In this document: piece after piece, positions 5,885 to 12,628 of the stretch
How the letters are laid out: each line of letters opens with the position of its first letter
How positions within the stretch are numbered: the stretch's first letter is position 1
Notes under the pieces: generated by a model
The model's input: only the letters and a program-made list of their open reading frames with translations
Told to the model about the DNA's origin: nothing
Databases searched by the model: none
Translations under genes and position numbers: made by a program
Source: DATARH01 sp035504235
GTDB taxonomy: Bacteria > Pseudomonadota > Alphaproteobacteria > ATCC43930 > CGMCC-115725
Assembly (NCBI GenBank): GCA_035504235.1
Contig: DATJSH010000213.1
Span: 1-12,628 of the forward strand
Direction: 5' to 3'
Length of the DNA: 12,628 bases

Positions 5885-6289
5885 TTAGCCGCCGCGCAGT
5901 CCCTTCAATCGCGGTTCGTCGCGGCCGGGCGATTCCTCGGCGCGGAAGCCGAAACGCTTCACGGCGGCGACGATATCGTCGAGAAATCCTGCATAGCCGG
6001 CCGCCGGATGCGGCCTCGAGTCCTGCCGCGCCGCGTGATGATGACCGCGCTCGACGAGTTCCTCAGCGCGGCGCGCCGGTGCGAGAAAATACGGGGTATC
6101 CGGCTCGCCGATGTGCCGCGTCGCGCGCTCAAGGTCGAACCAGCCCGCGGCGTCCGGCGCTGAGCCAATGCGTACACCATGGCGTAGCTCATGCGACGCT
6201 CGCTCGTTCTGCGCCGCGTCGCCGGCGAAAGCTTTTGCCGGATAGGCTTGCTCCAGCGAGGCGCGATCGTGGATGTTGACCCTGGCCAT
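5885..6289 (-). CDS. Hypothetical protein, 134 residues
   Basis: I do not recognise this protein. It starts MARVNIHDRASLEQAYPAK, is mainly hydrophilic and has a balanced amino-acid composition, unlike the overlapping frames on both strands, which are arginine- and proline-laden; this is the main reason to believe it. There is no signal peptide or membrane segment. A histidine-rich stretch (RGHHHAARQDSRPH) lies near residues 81-94, followed by a probable helix GFLDDIVAAVKRFGF (100-114). The binding site is weak (GGGCGGGC just before the ATG). Its TAA directly abuts the TAG of the Tim44-domain gene, and it lies downstream of hemF on the same strand, separated by a 229-base gap full of palindromes, so it probably has its own promoter. 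Confidence 0.55.
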   Translation of the reverse strand: MARVNIHDRASLEQAYPAKAFAGDAAQNERASHELRHGVRIGSAPDAAGWFDLERATRHIGEPDTPYFLAPARRAEELVERGHHHAARQDSRPHPAAGYAGFLDDIVAAVKRFGFRAEESPGRDEPRLKGLRGG

Positions 6290-6372
6290 GCCCGCCCAAC
6301 GCCGCGCGACGGGCCGCGTTCCGCGACCACCGGCAGTTGCCGCCGCCAGGAAACAAAAATTCTATCGTTATT

Positions 6373-6388
6373 CTGCGGCGAACCGCAG
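6373..6388 (-). terminator. Hairpin with UUCG loop downstream of hemF, possible terminator
   Basis: On the minus strand CTGCGG, loop TTCG, CCGCAG: a perfect 6-bp stem with a stable-type tetraloop, about 130 bases after the hemF stop. An AT-rich tract with five T residues follows about 14 bases later (6359-6355), further than in a normal intrinsic terminator. The AT-rich tract could equally be part of a promoter for the hypothetical gene at 6289. Confidence 0.35.
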
Positions 6389-6404
6389 GGCCGAACCCGG
6401 AACC

Positions 6405-6440
6405 ACGGACACGGGCCAAATAGAACTTGGCAAAGTCCGT
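6405..6440. repeat. Nested inverted repeat in the hemF downstream gap
   Basis: ACGGAC (6405-6410) is perfectly complementary to GTCCGT (6435-6440), and inside it GCCAA (6415-6419) is complementary to TTGGC (6427-6431) around a 7-base loop. The two stems are separated by a small internal loop (4 versus 3 bases). It can form on either strand. Confidence 0.5.
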
Positions 6441-6510
6441 TCCTGGGTCCCGGATAATAAGGCTCGCGGCCAGGCAGAGCCCGGGCTCGCCTAACCTCCG
6501 GGGATGACGA
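6441..6510. repeat. Candidate dispersed palindromic repeat between hemF and the hypothetical gene
   Basis: The block begins TCCTGGGTCCCGGAT and ends CTCCGGGGATGACGA. TCCCGGA (6448-6454) pairs with TCCGGGGA (6497-6504) save one bulge, AGGC (6460-6463) pairs with GCCT (6489-6492), and the centre holds the perfect 12-base palindrome GAGCCCGGGCTC (6477-6488). These flanks look like the short intergenic palindromic repeats that are scattered in many proteobacterial genomes, but only one copy is in the window, so repetition is not shown. It lies immediately after the hemF stop and may also act in 3'-end formation. Confidence 0.4.
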
Positions 6511-6518
6511 AGAAGGAT

Positions 6519-7361
6519 TTAGGGCCAGGCCGCCTCCGGCGGCAGGGACATCAGGATCGCCTCGACATTGCCGCCGGTCTTCAGCCCAAACCGGGTGCCG
6601 CGGTCGTAGAGCAGGTTGAACTCGGCGTAACGGCCGCGGCGGACGAGTTGGTGGCGGCGCTGCTCGTCCGTCCACGATTGCCCCATCCGCGCTCGCACGA
6701 TCAGCGCGTAGGCCGCGAGAAACGCCTCGCCGACCGCGCGCACGAAAGCGAAATCGCGATCGATGTCGCCGCCCTCGAGATAGTCAAAGAAGATGCCGCC
6801 AGCGCCGCGCGGCTCGCCCCGGTGCGGCAGAAAGAAATAGTCATCGCACCATTTCTTGTACTGGGCGTAGGCGTCGGGCGCATAGCCGTCGCAGGCGGCT
6901 TTCAGCGCAGCATGAAAATCGCCGGCAGCCGGCTCGTCGGGGTAGATCGGCGTCAAATCGGCGCCGCCGCCAAACCACGCCTTGCCGGTCACGATGTGCC
7001 GCGTGTTCATGTGCGCCGCCGGCACCAATGGCGAGCAGGGGTGCGACACCAGCGAGACGCCGGCCGCCCAGAAGCGCGGGTCTTCCGCCGTGCCGGGGAT
7101 TTCGCCACGGAATTCAGGCGCAAACTCGCCGTGGACGACCGAGACATTGACCCCGACCTTTTCGAAGACGCGACCCTTCATGATCGCCGTGGTGCCGCCG
7201 CCTCCGTCTGGCCGTTCCCAATCGTTCCGCACGAAACGCGCGGTCGAGCCGGCCTCGGCTTCGATCGCCTCGAATTCGCCGCAGATACGGTCGCGCAGCG
7301 CCACGAACCACTGCGCGGCGGCATCGCGGCGATCGTTCGTCTCTGCCATCGTCGCGATCAT
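6519..7361 (-). CDS. hemF: Oxygen-dependent coproporphyrinogen III oxidase
   Basis: A 280-residue aerobic HemF, which uses O2 to decarboxylate two propionate side chains of coproporphyrinogen III to give protoporphyrinogen IX in haem synthesis. Family segments appear in order: FEKVGVNVSVVHGEF (66-80), HMNTRHI (117-123), AWFGGGADLTPIYP (128-141), YKKWCDDYFFLPHRGEPRGAGG (from 168) and the C-terminal RGRYAEFNLLYDRGTRFGLKT (from 242). Histidines 107, 117, 150 and 180 match the spacing of the conserved His set in E. coli HemF. The length is normal. The start at 7361 lies nine bases after the trmL stop and suggests translational coupling; neither it nor the alternative ATG at 7349 has a clear binding site. 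With trmL it forms a minus-strand unit divergent from petABC. Confidence 0.96.
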   Translation of the reverse strand: MIATMAETNDRRDAAAQWFVALRDRICGEFEAIEAEAGSTARFVRNDWERPDGGGGTTAIMKGRVFEKVGVNVSVVHGEFAPEFRGEIPGTAEDPRFWAAGVSLVSHPCSPLVPAAHMNTRHIVTGKAWFGGGADLTPIYPDEPAAGDFHAALKAACDGYAPDAYAQYKKWCDDYFFLPHRGEPRGAGGIFFDYLEGGDIDRDFAFVRAVGEAFLAAYALIVRARMGQSWTDEQRRHQLVRRGRYAEFNLLYDRGTRFGLKTGGNVEAILMSLPPEAAWP

Positions 7362-7370
7362 GCCGATGAG

Positions 7371-7829
7371 TCATTCCGAAGGCAGCCCGGCCGTCTGGCG
7401 CAGCGCCTCATAAAGCGCGATCGCCCCGGCCTGCGCCACGTTGAGCGATCGTACCGCCCGGCGCAAGCGAATGACCACCCGCGCGCCGGCCGCCGCATGC
7501 ACTGCCGGCGGCACACCTGCGCTTTCGCGCCCCAAGAGAATCGTATCCCAGGGCGCGAACGCGAACCGATCCAGCGCCACGCTGCCTGTCGTCGTCATCA
7601 GAACCAGCCGCGATTTCGGCGCGCGCTCTGCCAGGAAAGCCGCCCAGGAGGGATACCGCTCGACGTCTACAAGTGCGGCATAATCGAGCGCCGCGCGCTT
7701 CAGGCGGCGGTCGTCGTAGAGAAAGCCCAGCGGCTCGATCAGATCGACGCCAACCCCGAAACACGCCGCCAGGCGCAGTAACGCTCCGGTATTCTGAGGG
7801 ATGTCGGGCTCGTAGAGGGCGAGGCGCAA
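7371..7829 (-). CDS. trmL: tRNA (cytidine/uridine-34-2'-O)-methyltransferase, TrmL
   Basis: A 152-residue SPOUT methyltransferase that uses S-adenosylmethionine to methylate the 2'-O of the wobble base in tRNA-Leu isoacceptors; E. coli TrmL has 157 residues. It opens with MRLALYEPDIPQNTGALLRLA, the TrmL N-terminal signature. LLGRESAGVPPAV (98-110) is the SAM-binding loop, and AVRSLNVAQAGAIALYEALRQ from 125 forms the trefoil-knot end. No ATG or GTG fits the family's N-terminus; I chose TTG at 7829, with GGGAA eight bases upstream. A TTG at 7853 would add eight residues. The frame stays open far upstream, antisense to petA, but this is not coding. The usual IPM before the last motif reads IRL here. 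hemF follows within nine bases. Confidence 0.9.
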   Translation of the reverse strand: MRLALYEPDIPQNTGALLRLAACFGVGVDLIEPLGFLYDDRRLKRAALDYAALVDVERYPSWAAFLAERAPKSRLVLMTTTGSVALDRFAFAPWDTILLGRESAGVPPAVHAAAGARVVIRLRRAVRSLNVAQAGAIALYEALRQTAGLPSE

Positions 7830-7911
7830 TATGCGGTTTCCCGAGGGTTGCAAAAAGAACGCGCGAGCGGTGCCGCAAGATCGCGTATAGTATTGCCTTC
7901 CTTGCCGATTT

Positions 7912-7930
7912 ATGCGGCAGTCTGTCGCAT
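7912..7930. promoter_or_regulatory. Inverted repeat resembling a RegR/RegA/PrrA redox-regulator box
   Basis: ATGCGGCAG (7912-7920), one base, CTGTCGCAT (7922-7930): two 9-bp half-sites with a single mismatch. The inner 15 bases (7914-7928) fit the RegR consensus GNGRCRTTNNGNCGC, as I recall it, at all fixed positions but one. It lies 77 bases before petA and 83 before trmL, in the divergent region. RegBA/PrrBA-type two-component systems are known to control the bc1 operon in Rhodobacter. Binding here is inferred. Confidence 0.5.
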
Positions 7931-8006
7931 AGTTCGGGTTCTTCAACACTGTAGCTTGCGGTTTCTCCGGCTGCCGGGGGGTGGCGGCTGCCTCAAGAGG
8001 TTTCGC

Positions 8007-8558
8007 ATGTCCGATGTGGCGCAATCGCAGGTTCACGGCCATGACGGCGAAACGCGGCGCGATTTTCTGACCCTGGCCGCGTCGGCGCTCGGAGCGGTCG
8101 GCGTCGCGACCGCGATCTGGCCGTTCATCGATACGCTGAACCCGGCCAAGGACACGCTCGCGCTGTCGACAACCGATGTCGACCTCGGGCCCGTCCAGCT
8201 GGGTCAGCGCCTCACCGTCGCCTGGCAGGGAAAGCCGGTTTTCATCGACCATCGGCCGGCCGCCGAAATCAAGGCCGCCGCGGAAGTCGACATCTCGACG
8301 TTGCGCGACCCGCAAAAGGATTCCGACCGGGTGCAGAAGCCCGATTGGCTCGTTGTCGTCGGCGTCTGCACCCATCTCGGCTGCATCCCGCTTGGCCAGA
8401 AGCAGGGCGACGACCGCGGGCTTTACGGCGGCTGGTTCTGTCCGTGCCACGGCTCGATGTACGACACCTCGGCGCGCATCCGCCAGGGACCGGCGCCGGC
8501 GAACCTGGTGGTGCCGCCGTATAAATTCACCTCCGACACCAAGATCACGATCGGCTAG
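8007..8558 (+). CDS. petA: Ubiquinol-cytochrome c reductase, Rieske iron-sulfur subunit
   Basis: The 183-residue Rieske protein of the cytochrome bc1 complex, which takes the first electron from ubiquinol at the Qo site and passes it to cytochrome c1. A twin-arginine motif (TRRDFLTLAA) precedes a single hydrophobic anchor (SALGAVGVATAIWPF), so it is exported folded by Tat with the anchor kept. The [2Fe-2S] site is complete: box 1 CTHLGC (121-126) and box 2 CPCHGS (145-150), giving ligands C121, H123, C145 and H148 and the disulfide pair C126 and C147. The start at 8007 has AAGAGG six bases upstream; the frame is open upstream, but without that signal. It is the first gene of petABC; petB begins eight bases after its stop. 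Confidence 0.97.
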   Translation: MSDVAQSQVHGHDGETRRDFLTLAASALGAVGVATAIWPFIDTLNPAKDTLALSTTDVDLGPVQLGQRLTVAWQGKPVFIDHRPAAEIKAAAEVDISTLRDPQKDSDRVQKPDWLVVVGVCTHLGCIPLGQKQGDDRGLYGGWFCPCHGSMYDTSARIRQGPAPANLVVPPYKFTSDTKITIG

Positions 8559-8566
8559 GACACGAC

Positions 8567-9826
8567 ATGCCCGTAACCGGAACCGGCCGCACCAGCCGGA
8601 TCATCCGCTGGATCGACCATCGGCTGCCATTCGTCGCGATGGTCGAGCACGAGCTCTACGAGTACCCGACACCGCGCAACCTGAATTATTGGTGGAATTT
8701 CGGCTCTCTGGCCGGGATCATCTTGGTGATCATGATCGTCAGCGGCATCGTGCTGGCGATGTACTACACGCCGAACGCGACGATGGCTTTCGATTCGGTC
8801 GAGCGCATCATGCGCGACGTCAATTATGGATGGCTCATCCGCTACATCCATATGAACGGCGCGTCGATGTTCTTCATGATCGTCTACATTCATCTTTTCC
8901 GCGGGCTGTACTACGGCTCGTACAAATATCCGCGCGAGCTCTTATGGATGCTCGGCGTGGTGATCCTGCTGCTGATGATGGCGACGGCGTTCATGGGCTA
9001 CGTGCTGCCATGGGGCCAGATGAGCTTCTGGGGCGCGACGGTCATCACCAATCTGTTCTCGGCGATCCCGGTCTTCGGCTCGAAGATCGTGACCTTGTTG
9101 TGGGGCGGCTTCACGGTCGGCAACCCGACGCTCAACCGCTTCTTCTCGCTCCACTATCTGCTGCCGTTCGTGATCGTCGCGGTGGTCGGCCTGCACCTGA
9201 TCGCACTGCACACGCACGGCTCTAACAACCCGCTCGGCATCGATAGCAAAGGGCCGCAGGATTCGATCCCATTCCACCCCTACTACACGGTCAAGGACAT
9301 GTTCGGGTTGATGGTCTTCCTGATCTTCTTCTCGATCTTTGTGTTCTATCTTCCGAACTTCCTCGGCGATCCGCAGAACTACATCCCGGCGAACCCGTTG
9401 CAAACGCCGCCCGATATCGTGCCCGAATGGTATTTCCTGCCGTTCTACGCGATCCTGCGGTCGATGACCTTCAACGTGCTCGGCATCCCGAGCAAGCTGA
9501 TCGGGGTCATGCTGATGTTCTCGTCGATCATCGTGCTGTTCTTCCTGCCGTGGCTCGACACCTCGCGTGTGCGCAGCGCCATGTTCCGGCCGGTCTATCG
9601 CTGGTTCTTCTGGCTCCTGGTGATCGACGTGCTAACGCTCGGCTATGTCGGCGCGCACCCGCCGCAGGGCATGATCGTGGTCATCGGCCAATGCGCGACG
9701 GCCTATTATTTCTTTCATTTCCTGATCATGTTCCCGCTGGTCGGTAAGCTTGAGCGGCCGCGACCGCTGCCGACCAGCATCGGTGCCGCGGTGCTCGGCC
9801 CGGCCGCTGCGGGCGGGGGAAACTGA
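8567..9826 (+). CDS. petB: Ubiquinol-cytochrome c reductase, cytochrome b subunit
   Basis: A 419-residue integral membrane protein, the core of the bc1 complex, with eight expected membrane helices, holding haems bL and bH and forming the Qo and Qi quinone sites. The four haem-ligand histidines are present with the classic spacing: H95 and H109 (IHMNGAS...VYIHLFRG) in helix B, and H196 and H210 (SLHYLLPF...GLHLIALHTHG) in helix D. The Qo motif PEWY is at 286-289, followed by FLPFYAILR. GYVLPWGQMSFWGA marks the helix C/cd region. The length is that of an unsplit, alphaproteobacterial-type cytochrome b. AGGA six bases before the ATG is the binding site, overlapping the end of petA. petC begins one base after its stop, so the two are surely co-translated. 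Confidence 0.98.
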   Translation: MPVTGTGRTSRIIRWIDHRLPFVAMVEHELYEYPTPRNLNYWWNFGSLAGIILVIMIVSGIVLAMYYTPNATMAFDSVERIMRDVNYGWLIRYIHMNGASMFFMIVYIHLFRGLYYGSYKYPRELLWMLGVVILLLMMATAFMGYVLPWGQMSFWGATVITNLFSAIPVFGSKIVTLLWGGFTVGNPTLNRFFSLHYLLPFVIVAVVGLHLIALHTHGSNNPLGIDSKGPQDSIPFHPYYTVKDMFGLMVFLIFFSIFVFYLPNFLGDPQNYIPANPLQTPPDIVPEWYFLPFYAILRSMTFNVLGIPSKLIGVMLMFSSIIVLFFLPWLDTSRVRSAMFRPVYRWFFWLLVIDVLTLGYVGAHPPQGMIVVIGQCATAYYFFHFLIMFPLVGKLERPRPLPTSIGAAVLGPAAAGGGN

Positions 9827-9827
9827 C

Positions 9828-10652
9828 ATGAAGAGGTTCGCTTTCGCCGTCGTTACGGCGGCGCTGGTCCTGGGCGCCGTCGATATCGCCCGCGCCCAGG
9901 AAGCCGAAACGCCAAAGCCGCCGCACCAGCAATGGTCGTTCGAGGGCGTCTTCGGCACCTATGACCAGGCGGCGCTCCAGCGCGGCTTCCAGGTTTACAA
10001 GGAGGTCTGCTCGGCCTGCCATCCGGTCAAGCACCTCTACTTCCGCGACCTGACCGAGATCGGCTACAGCGAAGACCAGGTCAAGGGCATCGCCGCCCAA
10101 TACCAGGTCCAGGATGGGCCGAACGATCAGGGCGATATGTATCAGCGGCCGGCAAAGCCGTCCGACCCGATCCCCGGACCCTTCGCCAATGACCAGGCGG
10201 CGCGGGCGGCAGAAAACGGCGCGCTGCCCCCCGACCTCTCGCTCATCGTCAAGGAGCGCGACGGCGGCCCCGACTACGTCTATGCAATCCTCAACGGGTT
10301 CAAGGACCCCCCGGCCGACTTCAAGATGCAGCCGAACATGCACTACAACGAATATTTCCCGGGCCATCAGATCGCGATGCCGCCGCCGCTGACCGCGGAT
10401 GGTCAGGTGCAGTACGCCGACGGCACCAAGTCGACGATCCCGCAGATGGCGCACGACGTGACCACCTTTCTCGCCTGGGCGTCGGAGCCGAACCTCGACG
10501 AGCGGCATCGCATGGGCGCCAAGGTGATTTTGTTCCTGGTGATCGCCGCGGGCGTGTTCTATGCCGCGAAGCGGCGGGTCTGGGCGGATTTGCACGGCCA
10601 TGGCGGCGGCGGGCACGGCCAAGCCGCAACCCAGGCAGGCGAAGACGACTAG
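9828..10652 (+). CDS. petC: Ubiquinol-cytochrome c reductase, cytochrome c1 subunit
   Basis: A 274-residue cytochrome c1, which carries electrons from the Rieske protein to soluble or membrane cytochrome c on the periplasmic side. Residues 1-23 are a Sec signal peptide, probably cut after ARA before QEAE. The haem-binding CSACH is at 61-65; the axial methionine is probably M184 in QIAMPPPL. The C-terminal membrane anchor (KVILFLVIAAGVFYAAKRRVW) follows, then a Gly/His-rich tail HGHGGGGHGQ. The start was chosen at the ATG at 9828, seven bases after GGGGGA, because it gives the signal peptide; the same frame stays open upstream into petB. It completes petABC, and mtnP starts 28 bases downstream. 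Confidence 0.97.
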   Translation: MKRFAFAVVTAALVLGAVDIARAQEAETPKPPHQQWSFEGVFGTYDQAALQRGFQVYKEVCSACHPVKHLYFRDLTEIGYSEDQVKGIAAQYQVQDGPNDQGDMYQRPAKPSDPIPGPFANDQAARAAENGALPPDLSLIVKERDGGPDYVYAILNGFKDPPADFKMQPNMHYNEYFPGHQIAMPPPLTADGQVQYADGTKSTIPQMAHDVTTFLAWASEPNLDERHRMGAKVILFLVIAAGVFYAAKRRVWADLHGHGGGGHGQAATQAGEDD

Positions 10653-10659
10653 ATACCCT

Positions 10660-10677
10660 GCGATCTGCTAGGATCGC
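10660..10677 (+). promoter_or_regulatory. Hairpin covering the mtnP ribosome binding site
   Basis: GCGATC (10660-10665), loop TGCTAG, GATCGC (10672-10677): a perfect 6-bp stem in the 28-base petC-mtnP gap. The AGGA of the mtnP binding site (10670-10673) lies half in the loop and half in the stem. No T-run follows, so it looks less like a terminator than a possible brake on mtnP translation or an mRNA processing point. Confidence 0.35.
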
Positions 10678-10680
10678 CCG

Positions 10681-11556
<876 letters not shown>

Positions 11557-11560
11557 CGCC

Positions 11561-12628
11561 ATGAACGTCGACGGCCGGCCGATGCGCACGATCTGGCTCG
11601 GGACAGATGGGCGCACGGTCGAGATCATCGACCAGCGCCTGTTGCCGCACGAGCTGGTGATCGCCCGGCTCGCGACGCTCGACGACGCGGCGCGGGCAAT
11701 CCGCGACATGGCGGTGCGAGGCGCGCCGCTGATCGGCGCGGCGGCGGCCTATGGGGTCGCGCTCGCCATCGCCGGCGACGCGTCGGACGCGGTGCTCGAC
11801 CGGGCCGGCGAGATGCTGGCGGCAACAAGGCCGACCGCTGTCAATCTGCGCTGGGCGATCGACGACATGCGGCGCACCCTCATGCCGCTGCCGGCTGCAC
11901 AGCGGCACGCGGCCGCCCTCGAGCGCGCCGGCAAAATCGCCAACGAGGATGTCGCGATCAACCGCGCGATCGGCGAGCACGGGTCGGCGCTGGTCGAGGC
12001 AGCCTGGCGGCAAAAAGGCCGAGAGGGCCGCGTCGAAATCTTGACGCATTGCAACGCCGGGTGGTTGGCGACGGTCGATTGGGGCACCGCGCTGGCGCCG
12101 GTTTACCACGCGCATGACGCGGGCATCCCGCTGCATGTCTGGGTCGACGAGACAAGGCCGCGCAACCAGGGCGCCAGCTTGACGGCCTGGGAACTCCTAC
12201 AGCACGGCGTCCCCCACACCGTCATCGCCGACAATGCCGGCGGACATCTGATGCGGCGGGGCATGGTCGATCTCTGCATCACGGGCACCGACCGCACAAC
12301 CGCGAACGGCGATGTTGCCAACAAGATCGGCACCTATTTGAAGGCGCTGGCGGCGCACGACAACGGCGTGCCGTTTTATGTCGCGCTGCCCTCACCGACG
12401 ATCGACTGGTCGCTCGATGACGGCGACGCAATCCCGATCGAGGAACGCAGCCAGCGCGAGGTCACGCATATCGCCGGCTGGACCGACGCGGGCGAGCGGG
12501 TCGAGGTGCGCCTCACCCCCGAAGGCAGCCCGGCTGCCAACCCGGCCTTCGATGTGACCCCGGCGCGGCTCGTCACCGGGCTCATCACCGAGCGCGGCGT
12601 CTGCTCTGCCTCGCGCGAGGCGCTGCTC
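11561..12628 (+). CDS. mtnA: S-methyl-5-thioribose-1-phosphate isomerase, 3' end outside the window
   Basis: An incomplete gene: 356 codons without a stop up to the window edge, close to the full family length of about 365-375. It isomerises methylthioribose-1-phosphate, the MtnP product, to methylthioribulose-1-phosphate. It has RGAPLIGAAAAYG (53-65), LTHCNAGWLAT (161-171) with catalytic C164, VDETRPRNQGASLTAWEL (195-212), and CITGTDRTTANGDVANKIGTY (from 239) with catalytic D244. NPAFDVTPARLVTGLITERG near the end is the family's C-terminal signature and excludes plain eIF2B subunits. The first ATG, four bases after the mtnP stop and eight after AAAGG, is preferred; an ATG seven codons later is possible. 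Later steps of the pathway (mtnB type or a class II aldolase) are not in view. Confidence 0.95.
   Translation, partial: MNVDGRPMRTIWLGTDGRTVEIIDQRLLPHELVIARLATLDDAARAIRDMAVRGAPLIGAAAAYGVALAIAGDASDAVLDRAGEMLAATRPTAVNLRWAIDDMRRTLMPLPAAQRHAAALERAGKIANEDVAINRAIGEHGSALVEAAWRQKGREGRVEILTHCNAGWLATVDWGTALAPVYHAHDAGIPLHVWVDETRPRNQGASLTAWELLQHGVPHTVIADNAGGHLMRRGMVDLCITGTDRTTANGDVANKIGTYLKALAAHDNGVPFYVALPSPTIDWSLDDGDAIPIEERSQREVTHIAGWTDAGERVEVRLTPEGSPAANPAFDVTPARLVTGLITERGVCSASREALL

Noticed and set aside
5959..6675. Minus-strand 238-residue frame overlapping the hypothetical gene and the palindromic gap
   Set aside because: Pro/Arg/Ser-rich, runs through palindromic non-coding DNA, and the alternative frame has the more protein-like composition.
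6504..7781. Long + strand open frame of 425 residues opposite hemF and trmL
   Set aside because: It is antisense to two clearly recognised genes, has an Arg/His/Ala-dominated composition, and shows no domain.
7886..7891. TATAGT as a -10 element for petA
   Set aside because: No -35 match at 16-18 bases upstream, and it lies upstream of the redox-box candidate, so I do not call it a promoter.
7830..8450. Upstream extension of the trmL frame to an ATG at 8450 on the minus strand
   Set aside because: It runs antisense through petA, adds over 200 residues of unrelated composition, and TrmL normally has about 157 residues; the frame is open only because of the high GC content.
9726..10622. Minus-strand open frame of 298 residues opposite petC, and similar ones at 1472-2335, 2843-3853, 4859-5854 and 10933-11709
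   Set aside because: All mirror a well-supported + strand gene; composition is typical of GC-rich antisense frames.

Overview
This 12.6 kb window is high-GC chromosomal DNA that looks alphaproteobacterial. The evidence is the small heat-shock protein paired with a DUF1150 protein, the petABC order with a separate cytochrome c1, a trmL-hemF pair divergent from petA, and the GC-rich codon use. I place it loosely near Rhodospirillales/Rhizobiales-type lineages; the genus cannot be told from the sequence. Gene density is high and I see no insertion sequence, phage gene, CRISPR array, tRNA or rRNA.

Left part (2-3988, + strand): a TSUP (TauE/SafE) membrane transporter, a small basic unknown protein, an ACMSD-like amidohydrolase/decarboxylase, a strong GC hairpin, a 300-base gap, and an MFS transporter resembling aromatic-acid:proton symporters. 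This looks like a small uptake/catabolic or export module for an organic acid, with the substrate unknown.

Heat-shock part (3985-5884): on the minus strand, an Hsp20 chaperone is followed by a DUF1150 protein. Its short leader has a good RpoH (sigma-32-like) promoter, an upstream hairpin, and a second hairpin that pairs the whole Shine-Dalgarno sequence with two bulged G residues and a UCGCU element. That is the architecture of a ROSE RNA thermometer and is the most interesting regulatory signal here. Divergently, a secreted or membrane-anchored Tim44-domain protein may carry its own RpoH-like promoter.

Middle part (5885-7829, - strand): trmL (tRNA Cm/Um34 methyltransferase, probable TTG start), hemF (oxygen-dependent coproporphyrinogen oxidase), a gap with three consecutive palindromes, and an unrecognised conserved-looking protein.

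Right part (8007-12628, + strand): petA-petB-petC encode the complete cytochrome bc1 complex. They are followed closely by mtnP and mtnA (5'-methylthioadenosine recycling), the latter cut by the window end. The petA/trmL divergent region holds an almost perfect 9-bp inverted repeat matching the RegR/RegA/PrrA redox-regulator consensus, which would suit control of respiration and possibly of haem synthesis.

Most genes are well-known housekeeping functions. The novelty is mainly in the non-coding regulatory DNA and in a few uncharacterised small proteins. All functional calls rest on reading motifs by eye; no database search was run.
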